Notes under the pieces: model-generated | The model's database searches: none | Told to the model about the DNA's origin: nothing | What the model saw: only the letters and a program-made list of their open reading frames with translations | In this document: positions 62,836 through 64,000 of the stretch, in pieces | Position numbering within the stretch: position 1 is the first letter of the stretch | Layout: each line of letters starts with the position of its first letter | Source: Bradyrhizobium ivorense | Lineage (GTDB): Bacteria; Pseudomonadota; Alphaproteobacteria; Rhizobiales; Xanthobacteraceae | DNA length: 64,000 nt | Reading direction: 5' to 3' | NCBI RefSeq assembly: GCF_900696085.1 | Contig: NZ_CAADFC020000004.1 | Location: 1-64,000 of the forward strand | Translations under genes and position numbers: made by a program

Positions 62836-64000
62836 TCACCTCGTTCTTGGCTTGCCGTCTGCGATCAGCACGGCACGAATATCGTTGACATTCGTGAGCG
62901 TCGGCCCGGTGCGCACGAGGTCTCCAAGGCGATCGAAGAACGTGTAGCTGTCATGGGCCGCCAGAAATGCGCGCGCGTCGAGGCCTTCTGCGGCGGCGCG
63001 CTGCAGCGTATCCGGACCAATCAATGCACCAGCGGCATCTTCTGTTCCGTCGATGCCGTCGCTGTCGCCCGCAATGGCCCAGATATCAGGTGTGCGTGAC
63101 AGGGCGACGGCGAGGGCGAGCAGGAACTCGGTGTTGCGGCCGCCGCGGCCGGCCGGTCCCCGGCCGATCGTCACCGTCGTCTCGCCGCCGGAGAGCAGGA
63201 CCGCAGGGGCAGGGCCCGGCTGTGCCTGCGTCGCGACCGAGCGAGCGATCCCGGCCATCACAGTTCCGAGCTCGCGGGCTTCGCCTTCGAGCGCGTCCCC
63301 GAGGATGATCGGCGTGAGACCGGCGTCCCGGGCCGCACGGGCTGCGGCGTCAAGCGCAAGCGACGGGGCGGCGAGTAGGCGGACATCGGCATCGATCTCG
63401 CCGGGTTTTGGCGTCTCGTCGGCCTCGGTGAGGACCCGCCGCGCCGCCTCCGGCAGCTCGATCGCAAACCGCCGGACGATCTCTTGCGCATCGGCCTTTG
63501 TGCTCGGATCCGGCAGCGTCGGACCGGAGGCGATGGCCGTGGGATCATCGCCGGGAACGTCAGAAATCACCAGGGTCGCGAGCCGCGCGGGACGGGCGGC
63601 CAGCGCCAGCCGTCCGCCCTTGATCGCCGACAGGTGCTTGCGGACGACGTTCATCTCGGCGATCGTCGCGCCGCTCGCCAGCAATGCCCGGTTCACCGCC
63701 TGCTTGTCGGCAAGCGTCATCGGCGGCGCGGGAAGGGTCATCAGCGCGGAGCCGCCGCCGGAGATCAGCGCGATGACGAGATCGTCGGCCGCAAGTCCCT
63801 CAACCGCGCGCAGCATGCGAACCGCCGCGGCTTCGCTGGTCTCGTCCGGCACCGGATGCGAGGCCTCCAGCACCTCGATCCGGCCCGCCGGAACCGAATG
63901 GCCATGGCGCGTCACGATGACGCCTGACAGATCGACGTCAGGCCAGGCCGCGTCGAGACCCGCGGCCATCGCCGCCGATGCCTTGCCGGCGCCGACGACG
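62836..64000 (-). CDS. Glycerate 2-kinase (TtuD/GckA, MOFRL family), 5' part outside the window
   Basis: The visible 388 codons run off the right edge; upstream of the first internal ATG (63969) the frame still reads VVGAGKASAA, a conserved segment of this family, so the true start lies beyond 64000. Other marks are VIALISGGGSALMTLPAPP, LVISDVPGDDPTAIASGPT, VLLSGGETTVTIGRGPAGRGGRNTE and the MOFRL-type tail with ALIGPDTL. The enzyme phosphorylates D-glycerate to 2-phosphoglycerate, which enolase and the neighbouring pyruvate kinase take to pyruvate. Confidence 0.9.
   Translation of the reverse strand, partial: VVGAGKASAAMAAGLDAAWPDVDLSGVIVTRHGHSVPAGRIEVLEASHPVPDETSEAAAVRMLRAVEGLAADDLVIALISGGGSALMTLPAPPMTLADKQAVNRALLASGATIAEMNVVRKHLSAIKGGRLALAARPARLATLVISDVPGDDPTAIASGPTLPDPSTKADAQEIVRRFAIELPEAARRVLTEADETPKPGEIDADVRLLAAPSLALDAAARAARDAGLTPIILGDALEGEARELGTVMAGIARSVATQAQPGPAPAVLLSGGETTVTIGRGPAGRGGRNTEFLLALAVALSRTPDIWAIAGDSDGIDGTEDAAGALIGPDTLQRAAAEGLDARAFLAAHDSYTFFDRLGDLVRTGPTLTNVNDIRAVLIADGKPRTR

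Overview
The window is GC-rich DNA with alphaproteobacterial gene content: Tat-exported ABC binding proteins, many ABC importers, palindromic dispersed repeats and broad aromatic, amide and polyol catabolism. The style fits Bradyrhizobium or a close Nitrobacteraceae relative; this is inference from gene types only, since there is no rRNA, tRNA or other phylogenetic marker. I saw no CRISPR array, no replication origin and no prophage. The only clear mobile element is the end of an ISNCY-like insertion sequence cut by the left edge.

Layout. 1-795: ISNCY-like IS end. 1037-12444: mixed chromosomal genes, including a class III cyclase-TolB-TPR protein, an NTF2-like secreted protein, an alpha/beta hydrolase with a divergent AraC regulator, an orphan prepilin peptidase, an imelysin/di-heme peroxidase pair, and a secreted phosphoesterase. 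12466-27290: a divergent polyol/sugar locus. The minus strand carries a D-ribulokinase-like FGGY kinase, a HAD phosphatase and a class II aldolase. The plus strand carries a SorC (EryD-like) regulator, a five-gene ABC importer of the GlpSTPQV type, an erythritol-kinase-like FGGY kinase, a 2-hydroxyacid dehydrogenase, a second class II aldolase and a GlpD-family flavoprotein dehydrogenase. 27603-41090: an aliphatic amide locus of amiC, amiR, a leader with tandem hairpins and a terminator, a UrtABCDE-type importer, amiE, an NCS1 permease, a MetX-like alpha/beta protein and a NorQ/NorD-type AAA+/VWA pair.

41111-50468: histidine utilisation. hutF and hutC, followed by a NitT/TauT-type ABC importer, face hutI-hutH-hutU across a perfect 20-bp palindrome that is the likely HutC operator. 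50496-56358: a three-component Rieske oxygenase with an SDR, a MarR regulator and an ABC binding protein. Both promoter regions carry the same TTCCTAGGAA-centred palindrome between promoter-like hexamers, so they look like one MarR regulon. 56364-61405: a LysR regulator, an ABC binding protein, a nitroreductase (PnbA-like), a 4-hydroxylaminobenzoate lyase (PnbB-like) and pcaH-pcaG. This is a compact route from 4-nitrobenzoate to ring cleavage. 61417-64000: pyruvate kinase and a glycerate 2-kinase that runs off the right edge.

The most interesting material is: (1) the amide locus, which couples AmiC/AmiR antitermination to a Urt-type importer and ends in a NorQ/NorD-like pair with no obvious client; (2) the polyol locus, with two kinases, two aldolases and an ABC importer whose two ATPases have complementary deviations from the catalytic motifs; (3) the hut-linked NitT/TauT importer; (4) the shared MarR operators beside an SDR that lacks its catalytic tyrosine.
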